This document shows, in pieces, positions 42,971 through 51,096 of a stretch of DNA of 64,000 nucleotides (its first letter is position 1; the number at the start of each line of letters is the position of its first letter). The notes beneath the pieces are model-generated. The model searched no databases. It had not been told where the DNA came from and was given only the letters and a program-made list of their open reading frames with translations. The translations under genes were made by a program, and so were the position numbers. The stretch is from Streptomyces sp. NBC_01231 (lineage in GTDB: Bacteria; Actinomycetota; Actinomycetes; Streptomycetales; Streptomycetaceae), in contig CP108521.1 of the NCBI GenBank assembly GCA_035999765.1, forward strand, positions 10,106,001 through 10,170,000. Direction: 5' to 3'.

Positions 42971-44266
42971 ATGAGTGCGATTCACCCGTTCCGCGTCCTG
43001 CGCGCCAAACCCCTGTGGATCGCCAACGGCGTCATCACAGGCGTCCTCGCGCTGCTGTTCACCGTCTTCTACGTCGGGGCCAACATCGATCCCGTCGATC
43101 ACATGAAGAATCTGCCCGTCGGTCTGGTCGACGCCGACAAGGGGGCCGCTGTCGGGGGCGAGCAGGTCAACTTGGGGGCTCAGATCTCCGAGTCGATCAA
43201 GAAGTCCACCGCGAGCGGAGGCAAGATCGACTGGAAGGTGATGGACGAGAAGGAGATGAAGGAGGAGATCGGCAAGGGCAAGCTGTACGGCGCGCTCGTC
43301 GTCCCCGCCGATTTCACCTCCGCCACCACCGCACTGACCGGTGCGACCACCGGGACCCCGGCCCGCCCGACGCTGACGGTGCTGACCAACCAGTCCGCCG
43401 GCAGCGTGGGCTCCAGCCTGGCCCGGACGGCGACGACACAGGCGGCCGAGAACGCCTCGCTCCAGGTGGGCAAGGAGCTCACGGCCCAGAGCGGGACTGG
43501 GCGGGCGCAGCTGCCCGCCGCGGCACGCGTCTTCCTTGCCGACCCGGCCGCCGTCACGGTCAAGGACGGCCATCCGCTCGACTCACACAGCGGCCTGGGC
43601 CTGACGGCGTTCTACTACGCGCTCGTCCTGGTGGTCTGCGGCATGCTCTCCGCCAACGTCATCAGCGGTCAGGTGGACCACGCCCTCGGCTACACCCACA
43701 ACGACATGGGCCCGCTGCGCCTGCACCGCCCGTTGATCCGGGCGACCCGGGTGCAGACCCTCGCCGTCAGCAGCACCCTGATGGCTGGCCTGTCCCTGCT
43801 GATGGGCACCCTGGTCATGGTGGGCGCGGTCGGCATCATGGGCATGGACGCCGCTCATCTGCCCCTGCTGTGGCTGTACTCGGTGTGCGCCATCGCGGTC
43901 TCCGGGATCGGCGCCCTCACCCTCCTCGCCGTGTTCGGCACGCCCGGGATGCTGGTGGTCACGCTGGTCTTCATCGGTATGGCCGTACCGACGGCCGGCG
44001 CCACCACTCCGATCCAGGCGCTCCCCGGTTTCTACCGCTTCCTCGCGGAGTTCGAGCCCCTGCGGCAGATCACCGGCGGCATCCGCTCGATCCTGTACTA
44101 CGACGCTCAGGCCGACGCGGGTCTGACCCGGGGCTGGGTCATGATGGCCGTCGGCCTCGCGGCAGCCGCCCTCTTCGGCTTCGGCATGACGGGCTGGTAC
44201 GACCGCAAGGGGCTGCACCGCATCCCCGCCGAGACGAAGCCCGAGAAGAGCGCTGCTCCGGCGTAG
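42971..44266 (+). CDS. YhgE/Pip or DUF3533-type ABC-2-like membrane protein
   Basis: 431 residues. One N-terminal membrane span (NGVITGVLALLFTVFYVGAN) is followed by a large extracytoplasmic domain (about 40-200, including VGLVDADKG and LVVPADFT), then five C-terminal spans (ALVLVVCGMLSANVI, LSLLMGTLVMVGAVGIMG and so on). This matches the phage-infection-protein/SNG1-like group of ABC-2 permeases, whose substrates are mostly unknown. It lies between the TetR-controlled SDR and the tetR gene and is probably in the same regulon (export or envelope function inferred). Confidence 0.82.
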   Translation: MSAIHPFRVLRAKPLWIANGVITGVLALLFTVFYVGANIDPVDHMKNLPVGLVDADKGAAVGGEQVNLGAQISESIKKSTASGGKIDWKVMDEKEMKEEIGKGKLYGALVVPADFTSATTALTGATTGTPARPTLTVLTNQSAGSVGSSLARTATTQAAENASLQVGKELTAQSGTGRAQLPAAARVFLADPAAVTVKDGHPLDSHSGLGLTAFYYALVLVVCGMLSANVISGQVDHALGYTHNDMGPLRLHRPLIRATRVQTLAVSSTLMAGLSLLMGTLVMVGAVGIMGMDAAHLPLLWLYSVCAIAVSGIGALTLLAVFGTPGMLVVTLVFIGMAVPTAGATTPIQALPGFYRFLAEFEPLRQITGGIRSILYYDAQADAGLTRGWVMMAVGLAAAALFGFGMTGWYDRKGLHRIPAETKPEKSAAPA

Positions 44267-44288
44267 CGGAAGGCGGCTCGCCCAAGAC

Positions 44289-44312
44289 GGGGCCACTACT
44301 CGGAGTGGCCCC
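44289..44312 (+). terminator. Hairpin terminator after membrane-protein gene
   Basis: Perfect 9-bp stem GGGGCCACT/AGTGGCCCC with a 6-nt loop, 23 bp after the stop codon of the YhgE-like gene. Confidence 0.75.
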
Positions 44313-44456
44313 GGTGTGCGTCGCCCCCGTGGGGACGAGAGGCGCGCGCACCATCAGGGCTCGGCGACGATCTCTCCCCCCACGTCCGTCGCCGAGCCTC
44401 TGAGTGGCCTTCAGATGTCCGCGCGGCGCCTGACATCAACCCTGTGACCTCCCCGG

Positions 44457-44497
44457 CACCCCGGGGTCCCGGGACCCCGGGACCCCGGGACCCCTGG
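44457..44497. repeat. GGGACCCC tandem repeats before tetR operator
   Basis: About four head-to-tail copies of an 8-9-bp self-complementary unit (CCCGGGAC) immediately precede the 16-bp operator. It can fold into alternative hairpins and may act as an insulator or terminator, or reflect replication slippage. Confidence 0.55.
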
Positions 44498-44513
44498 GAA
44501 ACCGATCGGTTTC
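44498..44513. promoter_or_regulatory. TetR operator upstream of tetR (autoregulation)
   Basis: The perfect 16-bp palindrome GAAACCGATCGGTTTC lies 31 bp before the tetR ATG, same core as the two sites in front of the SDR gene. Its placement implies autorepression and a shared regulon. Confidence 0.78.
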
Positions 44514-44544
44514 TATTTCGCCCGATTCGAGTTAACCTCACAGC

Positions 44545-45120
44545 ATGACCACCGAAGTGAAGCCAAGTCCCAGAGAGCGGCTGCTGGAGGCGGCGGCCAC
44601 GCTCACCTACCGAGACGGTGTCGGCATCGGAGTCGAGGCCCTGTGCAAGGCGGCGGGGGTGTCCAAGCGCTCCATGTACCAACTGTTCGACAGCAAGGAC
44701 GAACTGCTGGCAGTGAGCCTGAAGGAGCGTGCCGCTGACTTCGTGGCGAGCCTCCTGCCCCCGGCGGACGACGGCCGCTCACCCCGCGAGCGGATCCTGC
44801 ACGTCTTCGAGCGGGTGGAACGGCAGGCGGGTGCGGCCGAGTTCCGGGGTTGCCGGTACCTGGCCGTGCAGATCGAGCTCAAGGATCAGACCCACCCCGC
44901 GAGCCGGGTGGCTCACCGGATCAAAGCGAACCTGACCGCCTTTTTCCGTGCCGAGGCCGAACAGGGTGGCGCGAGCGATCCCGACCTGCTGGCCCGGCAG
45001 CTCATCCTGGTCTTCGACGGCGCCAGCGCCCGCGCGGGAATCCAGGCCGACAACCTGACCGGGCTCATCGCACCCACCGTGACCACCCTGCTCGATGCGG
45101 CAGAGATGCGGCAGACATGA
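44545..45120 (+). CDS. TetR family regulator of the AAACCGATCGGTTT regulon
   Basis: 191 residues. N-terminal HTH (VEALCKAAGVSKRSMYQLF, about residues 32-50), then an AcrR-type ligand domain. A TAACCT -10-like hexamer ends 6 nt before the ATG and no RBS is seen, so the message may be leaderless. The only operator-like palindrome upstream also occurs twice before the SDR operon, so this protein is the likely repressor of SDR, SnoaL-like and YhgE-like genes and of itself. The inducer is unknown. Confidence 0.9.
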   Translation: MTTEVKPSPRERLLEAAATLTYRDGVGIGVEALCKAAGVSKRSMYQLFDSKDELLAVSLKERAADFVASLLPPADDGRSPRERILHVFERVERQAGAAEFRGCRYLAVQIELKDQTHPASRVAHRIKANLTAFFRAEAEQGGASDPDLLARQLILVFDGASARAGIQADNLTGLIAPTVTTLLDAAEMRQT

Positions 45121-45159
45121 GCTGACGGTCCCCGTCCACAATCGAGTTCATGCCCCGTC

Positions 45160-45309
45160 TACGCGAAGCAGCGCCAGACCGTCGACCGCATGACTGCGGA
45201 GGCGACCGGGGATGCCGACGCCCCCACAGTCGCCGCCAAGGCGATCGTCGCCGCAGCGACCGACGCCGCGCAGAAGCTGCGCCGCACCGCCGACCCTTGG
45301 CCGGACGTG
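45160..45309 (+). pseudogene. C-terminal relic of a second SDR gene
   Basis: One + frame reads YAKQRQTVDRMTAEATGDAD then APTVAAKAIVAAATDAAQKL, closely matching YADQRRVFDRLMAEAIKDGD and PAVVAKAIVAAATDAKPKL of the SDR at 41312. The start, cofactor site and active site are missing and homology stops near 45309. The remaining gap to 45516 shows nothing recognisable. Confidence 0.75.
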
Positions 45310-45516
45310 TCAGCACAGTGCGCCGCGGCTCACGGAGGGTGCGCGGCCCGTCCGCGCAGGTGCCGCCCGCCCCGGCTCAGCGGGCTGGGCCTCTCGTCGC
45401 GAGGCCGCGTCGCCGCAAGGGTCGTCGGGGTCGTCGCGCCTGTCTTCCCTGTCGTCACGTGCCTCGCCGACCCGTCCTCAGAATTGAGCGGTTCTTGCGC
45501 TGTCGGCATCGGGCTG

Positions 45517-47175
45517 TCAGTCCAGAGCGGGTGCCTCCCGAGAGGGGAAGCGATAGATGCGGCAGCGGGAGATCCCCGAGTGGTCCCAGTGGGCGGGGAT
45601 GGGGAACGGGCCGGCGGAGATTTGCCCGGACCGCGGATGCATCCAGGCGGTCCCTCCCGCGGTTTCGTCGCCATTGAGGCGGCGCTCCGCTTTCCAGCCA
45701 TCCGGATCGAAGCGCCCTTCGGTGACGGACTCGAGACCGATCTGCCACGCTGGATCCGTGGTCGTGAAGCTGATGCGGAAACCCCGGCCGACCGCGAGGA
45801 GGACGTCCTCCTCCTGCGCCACGATGAGCCCGTAACCGTGGGTGCCCGTGGCGTCGATCCCGATGGGGGCCCACCGGGTCACCGTCAGGACGATCGAGCC
45901 GATGGTCAGGGCGACGCGCGGAGTGGCGTCATCGAGGTGGAAACCTCTGGTGACGGCTGGTGTGCCGTCAGTGAGGGTCAGCACGGACTCGGTCTGGCGG
46001 AGCAGGTCGTAGACGTCGGACAGCGCGGCGAGTTCGGGGAGGTCGGCCGAGTCCGTGCCGAACGGGGAGACACCGAGGGCGTGGTACTCGCCGATCGCGA
46101 GTAGCGCATGCCCGGCCCCCGCCGCGTCACGGCGCATCTCGGGTATGAAAAGACCGTCCGACATGGTCAGGAACTCGCCGAAGACGGTGTCGGGTTGGCC
46201 GAAGTAGAAGTCCGGGGTGCACAGGTCGACCGTGGGAGCTGTCGTCCGCCAGACGCCGGCCACGCGTGGGAGCGGCCCTCCGCTGGGATAGGTGCCCGGG
46301 ACCTGGCCCCCGGCGACCGCGAAGCCCGGGATGTCGAGGTCGATCTCGCTGTCCAGCCAGGCGTTGGTGAAGAAGGGCGCGGGGGAGACGGCCCGGCCCG
46401 CCCGCGCCAGTTTCTCGATGTGGCTCGCGAATGCCCAAGCCATGAAGGCCTCGTCGCGTGCGGAGGGATCGCCCGGCAGGTCACGCCAGCACAGGTCCGC
46501 GGGTATGGCCGTCGCGTCCTGCGAGCGCAGCAGATTAGTGAGGTTCGCGGGGACGGGCTGGGCGAAGGCCTTCTGTGCCTCCCGGGACAGGTCACGAGAG
46601 GCGCCGAGCAGCCCGACCTCGTTCTCGATCTGCACCATGAGCACGGTGCGGTGTTCGGCGTCGATCTCCTCGATGTACTCCATCAAGCGGCGGAAGGCTG
46701 CCAGGTCGAGGTCGCCGGGTGCGAACGGGGTCAGGGTTTCCGTCACGCGCCCGTCGTCCAGCACACAGCGCGGAAACCGGTCCCAGTCGCGCTTCACCCA
46801 TGTCGGTGCGTAGCTGGACGCGCCGTTCTTCCACGTGCCGAACCACAGCAGGATCACACGCAATCCGACAGCCCGCGCCTCCTCGAGGACCGATCGGACC
46901 GAGTCGAGGACGAAGCGCCCCTCCACGGGTTCGATCTGTTCCCACGTGACGCTTGCCAGCACGGTATTGGCGTTGGCAGCGACCGCGGAACGCAGACCGG
47001 CGGCCAGCGAGCCGGCTGCGGAAGGGGAGGAGTTGTGCAGTTCGACGCCGCGTACGAGAAACGGATTCCCGTCGACGACGAGCCGGGCCGGTCCCTGCGA
47101 CCTGTCGAGCCGGGGCGGTGGGCAGGCTTCGGCCTGCTGACCGCCGATCGTCGAAGTGGTCACTGCGTGATTCAC
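45517..47175 (-). CDS. Clan GH-A glycosidase, beta-galactosidase-like (GH35/DUF5597 type)
   Basis: 552 residues from GTG 47175 (RBS AGGAGG); a TTG at 47190 is less likely. An (alpha/beta)8 barrel contains WEQIEPVEGRF, LLWFGTWKNGASSYAPTWV (hallmark of the DUF5597 group), putative acid/base Glu in VQIENEVGLLG and putative nucleophile Glu in LFIPEMRRD. A C-terminal beta domain follows (FRISFTTTDPAWQ). No signal peptide, so it probably acts on an oligosaccharide brought in by the divergent MFS transporter. Linkage specificity cannot be read here. Confidence 0.85.
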   Translation of the reverse strand: MNHAVTTSTIGGQQAEACPPPRLDRSQGPARLVVDGNPFLVRGVELHNSSPSAAGSLAAGLRSAVAANANTVLASVTWEQIEPVEGRFVLDSVRSVLEEARAVGLRVILLWFGTWKNGASSYAPTWVKRDWDRFPRCVLDDGRVTETLTPFAPGDLDLAAFRRLMEYIEEIDAEHRTVLMVQIENEVGLLGASRDLSREAQKAFAQPVPANLTNLLRSQDATAIPADLCWRDLPGDPSARDEAFMAWAFASHIEKLARAGRAVSPAPFFTNAWLDSEIDLDIPGFAVAGGQVPGTYPSGGPLPRVAGVWRTTAPTVDLCTPDFYFGQPDTVFGEFLTMSDGLFIPEMRRDAAGAGHALLAIGEYHALGVSPFGTDSADLPELAALSDVYDLLRQTESVLTLTDGTPAVTRGFHLDDATPRVALTIGSIVLTVTRWAPIGIDATGTHGYGLIVAQEEDVLLAVGRGFRISFTTTDPAWQIGLESVTEGRFDPDGWKAERRLNGDETAGGTAWMHPRSGQISAGPFPIPAHWDHSGISRCRIYRFPSREAPALD

Positions 47176-47213
47176 GAAGCCTCCTGGCAAAAGAATGGTC
47201 GACGAAAATGTAG

Positions 47214-47223
47214 CGCTTGAGCG
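47214..47223. promoter_or_regulatory. Possible regulator site in glycosidase-MFS intergenic region
   Basis: CGCTTGAGCG, a CGCT/AGCG inverted repeat of the size seen in LacI-family operators, lies between the divergent glycosidase and MFS genes. No LacI gene is visible; the nearby tetR genes are alternative regulators. Confidence 0.3.
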
Positions 47224-47281
47224 GTTTTCGTGGCTAGCATCTCACGCACCGTCTCGCACAGTGCTGCAAAGGAGCAGGCCA

Positions 47282-48538
47282 GTGACCCTTTCCACGAGAC
47301 CAGACATCCCCCGGGGCGACCGTGAACTGAGTCGGGGTCCGGCTCGGCTCGGCAGGCTCGGGCCGCTGCTGTTCCTCGTTCACGCGGGCTGGATGCTCCC
47401 GTTCGCCGCTGCGGGCACGCTCATCCCGGCCCTCCTGACGGAGATCGATCCCGACCGGAAAGTGGCGCTCTACGGCACCCTGGCCACCACGGGCTCGCTG
47501 GCGAGCATGATCGCCACGATCGTCATCGGCACACTGTCCGATCGCACCCGTTCACGCCTGGGCAAGCGCAACCCGTGGATCGCCAGTGGTGGCGTCGTCC
47601 TCGCCGTCGCAGCCACCACCATGTCGTTCACCAGCGACTTCCTCCTGCTCGTCGCGCTCTGGATCACCTTCCAGGTCGGCCTGGCAGTCGTCCTCGCTCC
47701 GTTGTTCGCCGTACTGCCGGACCGGGTGGCACCCGACAATCTGGGGAAGGCCTCCGCTGTCGTCGGATTCGGTCAATTGGTCGCTCAGAGCCTGGGCAGC
47801 GTCGTCGCCGGCGCTCTCATCACGGTCCCCCGAGAGGGCCTGCGCTGGCTGCCCTGGCTGATCGCCGTCACCGCGATGCTCTTCGTCCTCCTGGCCCCGG
47901 AGCCGGACAACCGGGACGAGCCGCGGGAGGCGCGCTCCGCACGGGCACTGCTGCGCGGCTTCATGCCCCCGCGCGACCGTGATTTCCTCCTGGCGCTCGT
48001 CGGCCGCTTCCTGCTGCTGATGTCCTTCATGAGCGTGCTGCTCTACCAACTCTTCGTGCTCACCGACTACATCGGGCTCGGCGTCGAGGAAGCGGGCCGT
48101 GTCATCGCCACCGGGGGCGTCGTCATGGCGCTCAGTTCGGGTGCGGCGACGGTACTCTCCGGTCCCCTCTCCGACCGCCTGGGCAGACGCAAGCCCATCG
48201 TGATCACCGCCTCGCTCATCTTCGCCGCAGCCGAGCTGCCTCTGGTCCTGTCCGATTCACTGGCGGCGTTCTACACATTCCTGGGTGCCGGCGGTTTCGC
48301 CTACGGGATCTACATCGCCGTCGACCAGGCCCTGTTGGCGAACGTCCTGCCCAACGGCGACGACCGCGCGAAGGACATGGGGATCCTCAACATCGCCAAC
48401 ACAGGACCCCAGATACTCGCGCCGATCGCCTCGGGTCTCGTCGTGACCGCCGTCGGCTACCGCAGTGTCTTCGTCATCGCGATCGTCCTGGCGGTGGTGT
48501 CGGCCCTGGTGCTCCTGCCCCTGCGGCGCGTGCGGTGA
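47282..48538 (+). CDS. MFS transporter, probably for a sugar
   Basis: 418 residues from GTG 47282 (RBS AAAGGAG); the longer frame from 47195 is not supported. Twelve membrane spans are apparent, with the MFS loop GTLSDRTRSRLGKRNPWI after span 2 and its repeat GPLSDRLGRRKPIV in the second half. The RxGKRxPW form is typical of sugar/glycoside symporters. Divergent from the glycosidase gene, suggesting uptake of its substrate. Confidence 0.88.
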   Translation: MTLSTRPDIPRGDRELSRGPARLGRLGPLLFLVHAGWMLPFAAAGTLIPALLTEIDPDRKVALYGTLATTGSLASMIATIVIGTLSDRTRSRLGKRNPWIASGGVVLAVAATTMSFTSDFLLLVALWITFQVGLAVVLAPLFAVLPDRVAPDNLGKASAVVGFGQLVAQSLGSVVAGALITVPREGLRWLPWLIAVTAMLFVLLAPEPDNRDEPREARSARALLRGFMPPRDRDFLLALVGRFLLLMSFMSVLLYQLFVLTDYIGLGVEEAGRVIATGGVVMALSSGAATVLSGPLSDRLGRRKPIVITASLIFAAAELPLVLSDSLAAFYTFLGAGGFAYGIYIAVDQALLANVLPNGDDRAKDMGILNIANTGPQILAPIASGLVVTAVGYRSVFVIAIVLAVVSALVLLPLRRVR

Positions 48539-48569
48539 ACAGCTCCGCAGGCCGTCGTTGCGCGGTGCC

Positions 48570-48575
48570 TATACT
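48570..48575 (+). promoter_or_regulatory. -10 box of a probably leaderless tetR promoter
   Basis: TATACT lies 6 nt before ATG 48582, the spacing that puts transcription start at the A of ATG. No RBS is present. No good -35 box is seen. Confidence 0.5.
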
Positions 48576-48581
48576 TGGATC

Positions 48582-49187
48582 ATGGGTAACCCTGCGACGG
48601 GCGGGCGGCGCGGTCCGTACGCGAACACCGCACGGCGCAAGGCCGAAATCGTCGAAGCTGCCGAGCGGGCCTTCGCCGTCTCCGGCTACCACGGGGGGGC
48701 GCTGCGGGAGATCGCCCGCCAACTCGATCTGAGCTTCACCAGCCTGCGGCATCACTTCCCCAGCAAGGAGGAGCTGCTGATCGCGGTGCTCGAGAACGCG
48801 GACAACCGCGAACAAGAGCCCTTCGAAAGCGACTTGCTGCACAGCGGTCTCATCGAGGCAGTCGTCGCCCTGGCCGAGCGCAACCTCGCCAAACCGGAGT
48901 CGCTGCGACTCCTGGCAGTCATGTCGGCCGAGGCGTCGTCCACCTCTCATCCTGCCCACCTCTGGTTCGTCGAACGGTATGGCCGAGTCCGGACCCTCGT
49001 CGAGAAAAGCATCCGGTCCGACGTCGCCCAAGGGCGCCTTCCGGCAGATACCGATGCCGCCGAGGTGGCCTACGCGTTCGTCGCGCTCTGGGACGGACTG
49101 CAGCTGCAGTGGCTGATCGATCCGAGTTTCGACCTCGTCGCCGCCTTGAGGAAGGGCCTGCGTGCTCTGTTCGGCCAAACCCCGTGA
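48582..49187 (+). CDS. TetR family regulator (leaderless)
   Basis: 201 residues. HTH region LREIARQLDLSFTSLRHHF (about residues 36-54) followed by KEELL. The C-terminal domain has TetR_C-type helices (LLAVMSAEASSTSHPAH). It lies 43 bp after the MFS gene in the same direction but with its own -10 box. It probably regulates the glycosidase/MFS pair; ligand unknown. Confidence 0.88.
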   Translation: MGNPATGGRRGPYANTARRKAEIVEAAERAFAVSGYHGGALREIARQLDLSFTSLRHHFPSKEELLIAVLENADNREQEPFESDLLHSGLIEAVVALAERNLAKPESLRLLAVMSAEASSTSHPAHLWFVERYGRVRTLVEKSIRSDVAQGRLPADTDAAEVAYAFVALWDGLQLQWLIDPSFDLVAALRKGLRALFGQTP

Positions 49188-49291
49188 ACGCCGTACGTCA
49201 GTAGTTGCCCACGGCGGTTGACCAGGCAAGGCAGCGAAACGCTGCTGGAGTACCGCACGCAACCTCCGGTCGGACACGGTTCGCCCGCTAA

Positions 49292-49339
49292 GGTGTCCTG
49301 AAACGGACACCAGTCCGATACCGGGGCCAACTGTATCGG
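49292..49339. promoter_or_regulatory. Overlapping inverted repeats upstream of tetR (49395)
   Basis: GGTGTCC/GGACACC (49292-49311), CGGAC-acca-GTCCG (49304-49317) and CCGATA/TATCGG (49315-49339) are nested in the promoter region of the next tetR. CGGAC-type repeats are frequent TetR operators. This suggests autoregulation. Confidence 0.5.
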
Positions 49340-49394
49340 GCGGCTGTCCGGTCGGGGAGTGGCTTCCGATGTGGGCCCAGAAGGAGGACGAGTG

Positions 49395-49985
49395 GTGTCG
49401 AGGAGTGACGTGCCTCGGCGCTCGGACGCGCAGCGCAATCGCGAGCGCATTCTGGAAGTGGCGTTGGGCGAGCTGTCGCGTTCGGCGGATGTCCCGCTGA
49501 GTGTGATCGCCAAGAGGGCGGGCGTCGGGCAGGGGACCTTCTATCGCAATTTCCCCAGCCGAGAGGCGCTCGTCCTGGAGGTGTACGGCCATGGGGTGCG
49601 GCAGCTCAGCAACAGCGCGGCCGAGTTGCTGAAGACCAGGGAACCCGACCGGGCCCTGCGCGAGTGGATGGACGGCCTCGCCCGCTTCGCCATGGCCAAG
49701 GCCGGTCTGGCCGACGCGTTGCGGCAGGCCACCCGTGCGTCGGGTGGCTCGGAAAAGCCGGGGTACTCCCTGGTGGCCGACGCGATCGAGCTTCTGCTCG
49801 ATGCCAATCACGAGGTCGGCACCATCCGCCCAGGGGTGACCGCCGACGACTTCCTCCTTGCCATCGCCGGCATCTGGCAGATCGGCCTCAGCGAGCACTG
49901 GCATGTCCAGGCCGCCCGCCTCCTGGACCTCATCATGGACGGCTTGCGCGCGGGAGCGCCCGGGCGACGGCAGCCTGGTCCGTAA
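49395..49985 (+). CDS. TetR family regulator
   Basis: 196 residues from GTG 49395, 7 nt after AAGGAGG (a GTG at 49392 is equally in frame). HTH LSVIAKRAGVGQGTFYRNF (about residues 35-53) is intact. The C-terminal region includes LREWMDGLARFAMAKAG and a helical ligand domain. Own operator-like repeats lie upstream. No target gene is certain; the MpaB-like gene starts about 200 bp downstream. Confidence 0.9.
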   Translation: MSRSDVPRRSDAQRNRERILEVALGELSRSADVPLSVIAKRAGVGQGTFYRNFPSREALVLEVYGHGVRQLSNSAAELLKTREPDRALREWMDGLARFAMAKAGLADALRQATRASGGSEKPGYSLVADAIELLLDANHEVGTIRPGVTADDFLLAIAGIWQIGLSEHWHVQAARLLDLIMDGLRAGAPGRRQPGP

Positions 49986-50186
49986 GGCCGATGAGGTGGC
50001 GGGTGACGATGGTTTCCCGCCCCGCCCCGCCCCACGCCGGTCTCGGTCGACTGCTGTCCTGAATCCTCTCCACCGGACGCCGAAGCGAGCTACGAAGCCC
50101 GGTGACACCCGAGCGCACCGCCCCACACCGCCGCCGGCCTTACCGGCGGTATCGACCAGAGCCCCGGCCCATGGCAGGGTGGGGCC

Positions 50187-51035
50187 ATGAGCGAGGCCGA
50201 CCCGGGGCTGTTCGGGCCCTCCTCCGTGACCTGGCAATTGCACAGCGACCCGATGATGTGGGTCGCGGGGATACGCGCCCTCTATCTCCAGGCACTGCAC
50301 CCGCGCGCGGTCCGTGGTGTCATGCAGAACTCCGACTTCCACAACGACGCCTGGGGCCGCCTGTTGCGCATCGCCGACTTCGTCGGCACCACGACCTACG
50401 GCACCACCGAGGCAGCGGAGAGGGCGGGCGCCCGGGTCCGCAAGATACACCGCATGCTCGGAGCCACCGACCCCGACACCGGCGAGCGCTACGGCGTCGA
50501 CGAACCCGAACTGCTGCTGTGGGTGCACTGCGCCGAGATCGACTCGTACCTGTACGTCGCCCGCAGCTCCGGCCTTCCGCTCACCGACGCGCAGGCCGAC
50601 CGGTACATCGGCGAGCACCGGGTCAGTGCCCGTCTGGTGGGTCTCGACTCCGACACCGTACCGGGGAACCAGGCCGAGATGACCGCCTACTTCGACAAGG
50701 TGCGGCCCGACCTGGCCGCCGGAGAAGAGGCACGCGCGGTGGACGACTTCCTGCTCCGCCCTCCGGCGCACCCCCTCCTGGTCCCGGCGCGTGAGGTGCT
50801 GTGGCGGCGTGTGGCACATCTGGCGTACGCCGCCCTGCCGCCGTACGCCCACGAGTTGTACGGCAGGCCGGCCCCGAAACCGGCGACCGTCACCCGGCGG
50901 CTGCGAGCCACGTGCACCCTGCTGCGCTGCGTTCCCTCACGTCTGCGCTGGCAACTCCCGCCCAAACACATTCTGCGCGCCATGGCCCGCCTCGGACCCA
51001 CTGCTCGCCCGGCACCGTACAAACTCGGACGATAG
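50187..51035 (+). CDS. MpaB-like oxygenase (DUF2236) protein
   Basis: 282 residues. Typical motifs of the DUF2236/latex-clearing-protein-like group: LHSDPMMWVAGIRALYLQAL, HPRAVRGVMQNSDF, FVGTTTYGT, LLLWVHCAEIDSYL and PPAHPLLVP. Members bind haem through conserved His residues and are proposed oxygenases; substrates are largely unknown. No signal peptide. It precedes the kinase gene by 61 bp; 49986-50186 holds no gene I can recognise. Confidence 0.88.
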   Translation: MSEADPGLFGPSSVTWQLHSDPMMWVAGIRALYLQALHPRAVRGVMQNSDFHNDAWGRLLRIADFVGTTTYGTTEAAERAGARVRKIHRMLGATDPDTGERYGVDEPELLLWVHCAEIDSYLYVARSSGLPLTDAQADRYIGEHRVSARLVGLDSDTVPGNQAEMTAYFDKVRPDLAAGEEARAVDDFLLRPPAHPLLVPAREVLWRRVAHLAYAALPPYAHELYGRPAPKPATVTRRLRATCTLLRCVPSRLRWQLPPKHILRAMARLGPTARPAPYKLGR

Positions 51036-51096
51036 CTCGCCATACTGGACCAGCCAGGGGCGGGTGGGGCGGAGTCGACGGGGGCGGTCGCAGGAG

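Noticed and set aside
42635..43573. 312-codon - strand open frame
   Set aside because: Mostly antisense to the YhgE-like membrane protein; only the short DPKLSAEDIACGYRQLLE segment, outside that gene, looks like real protein and is listed separately.
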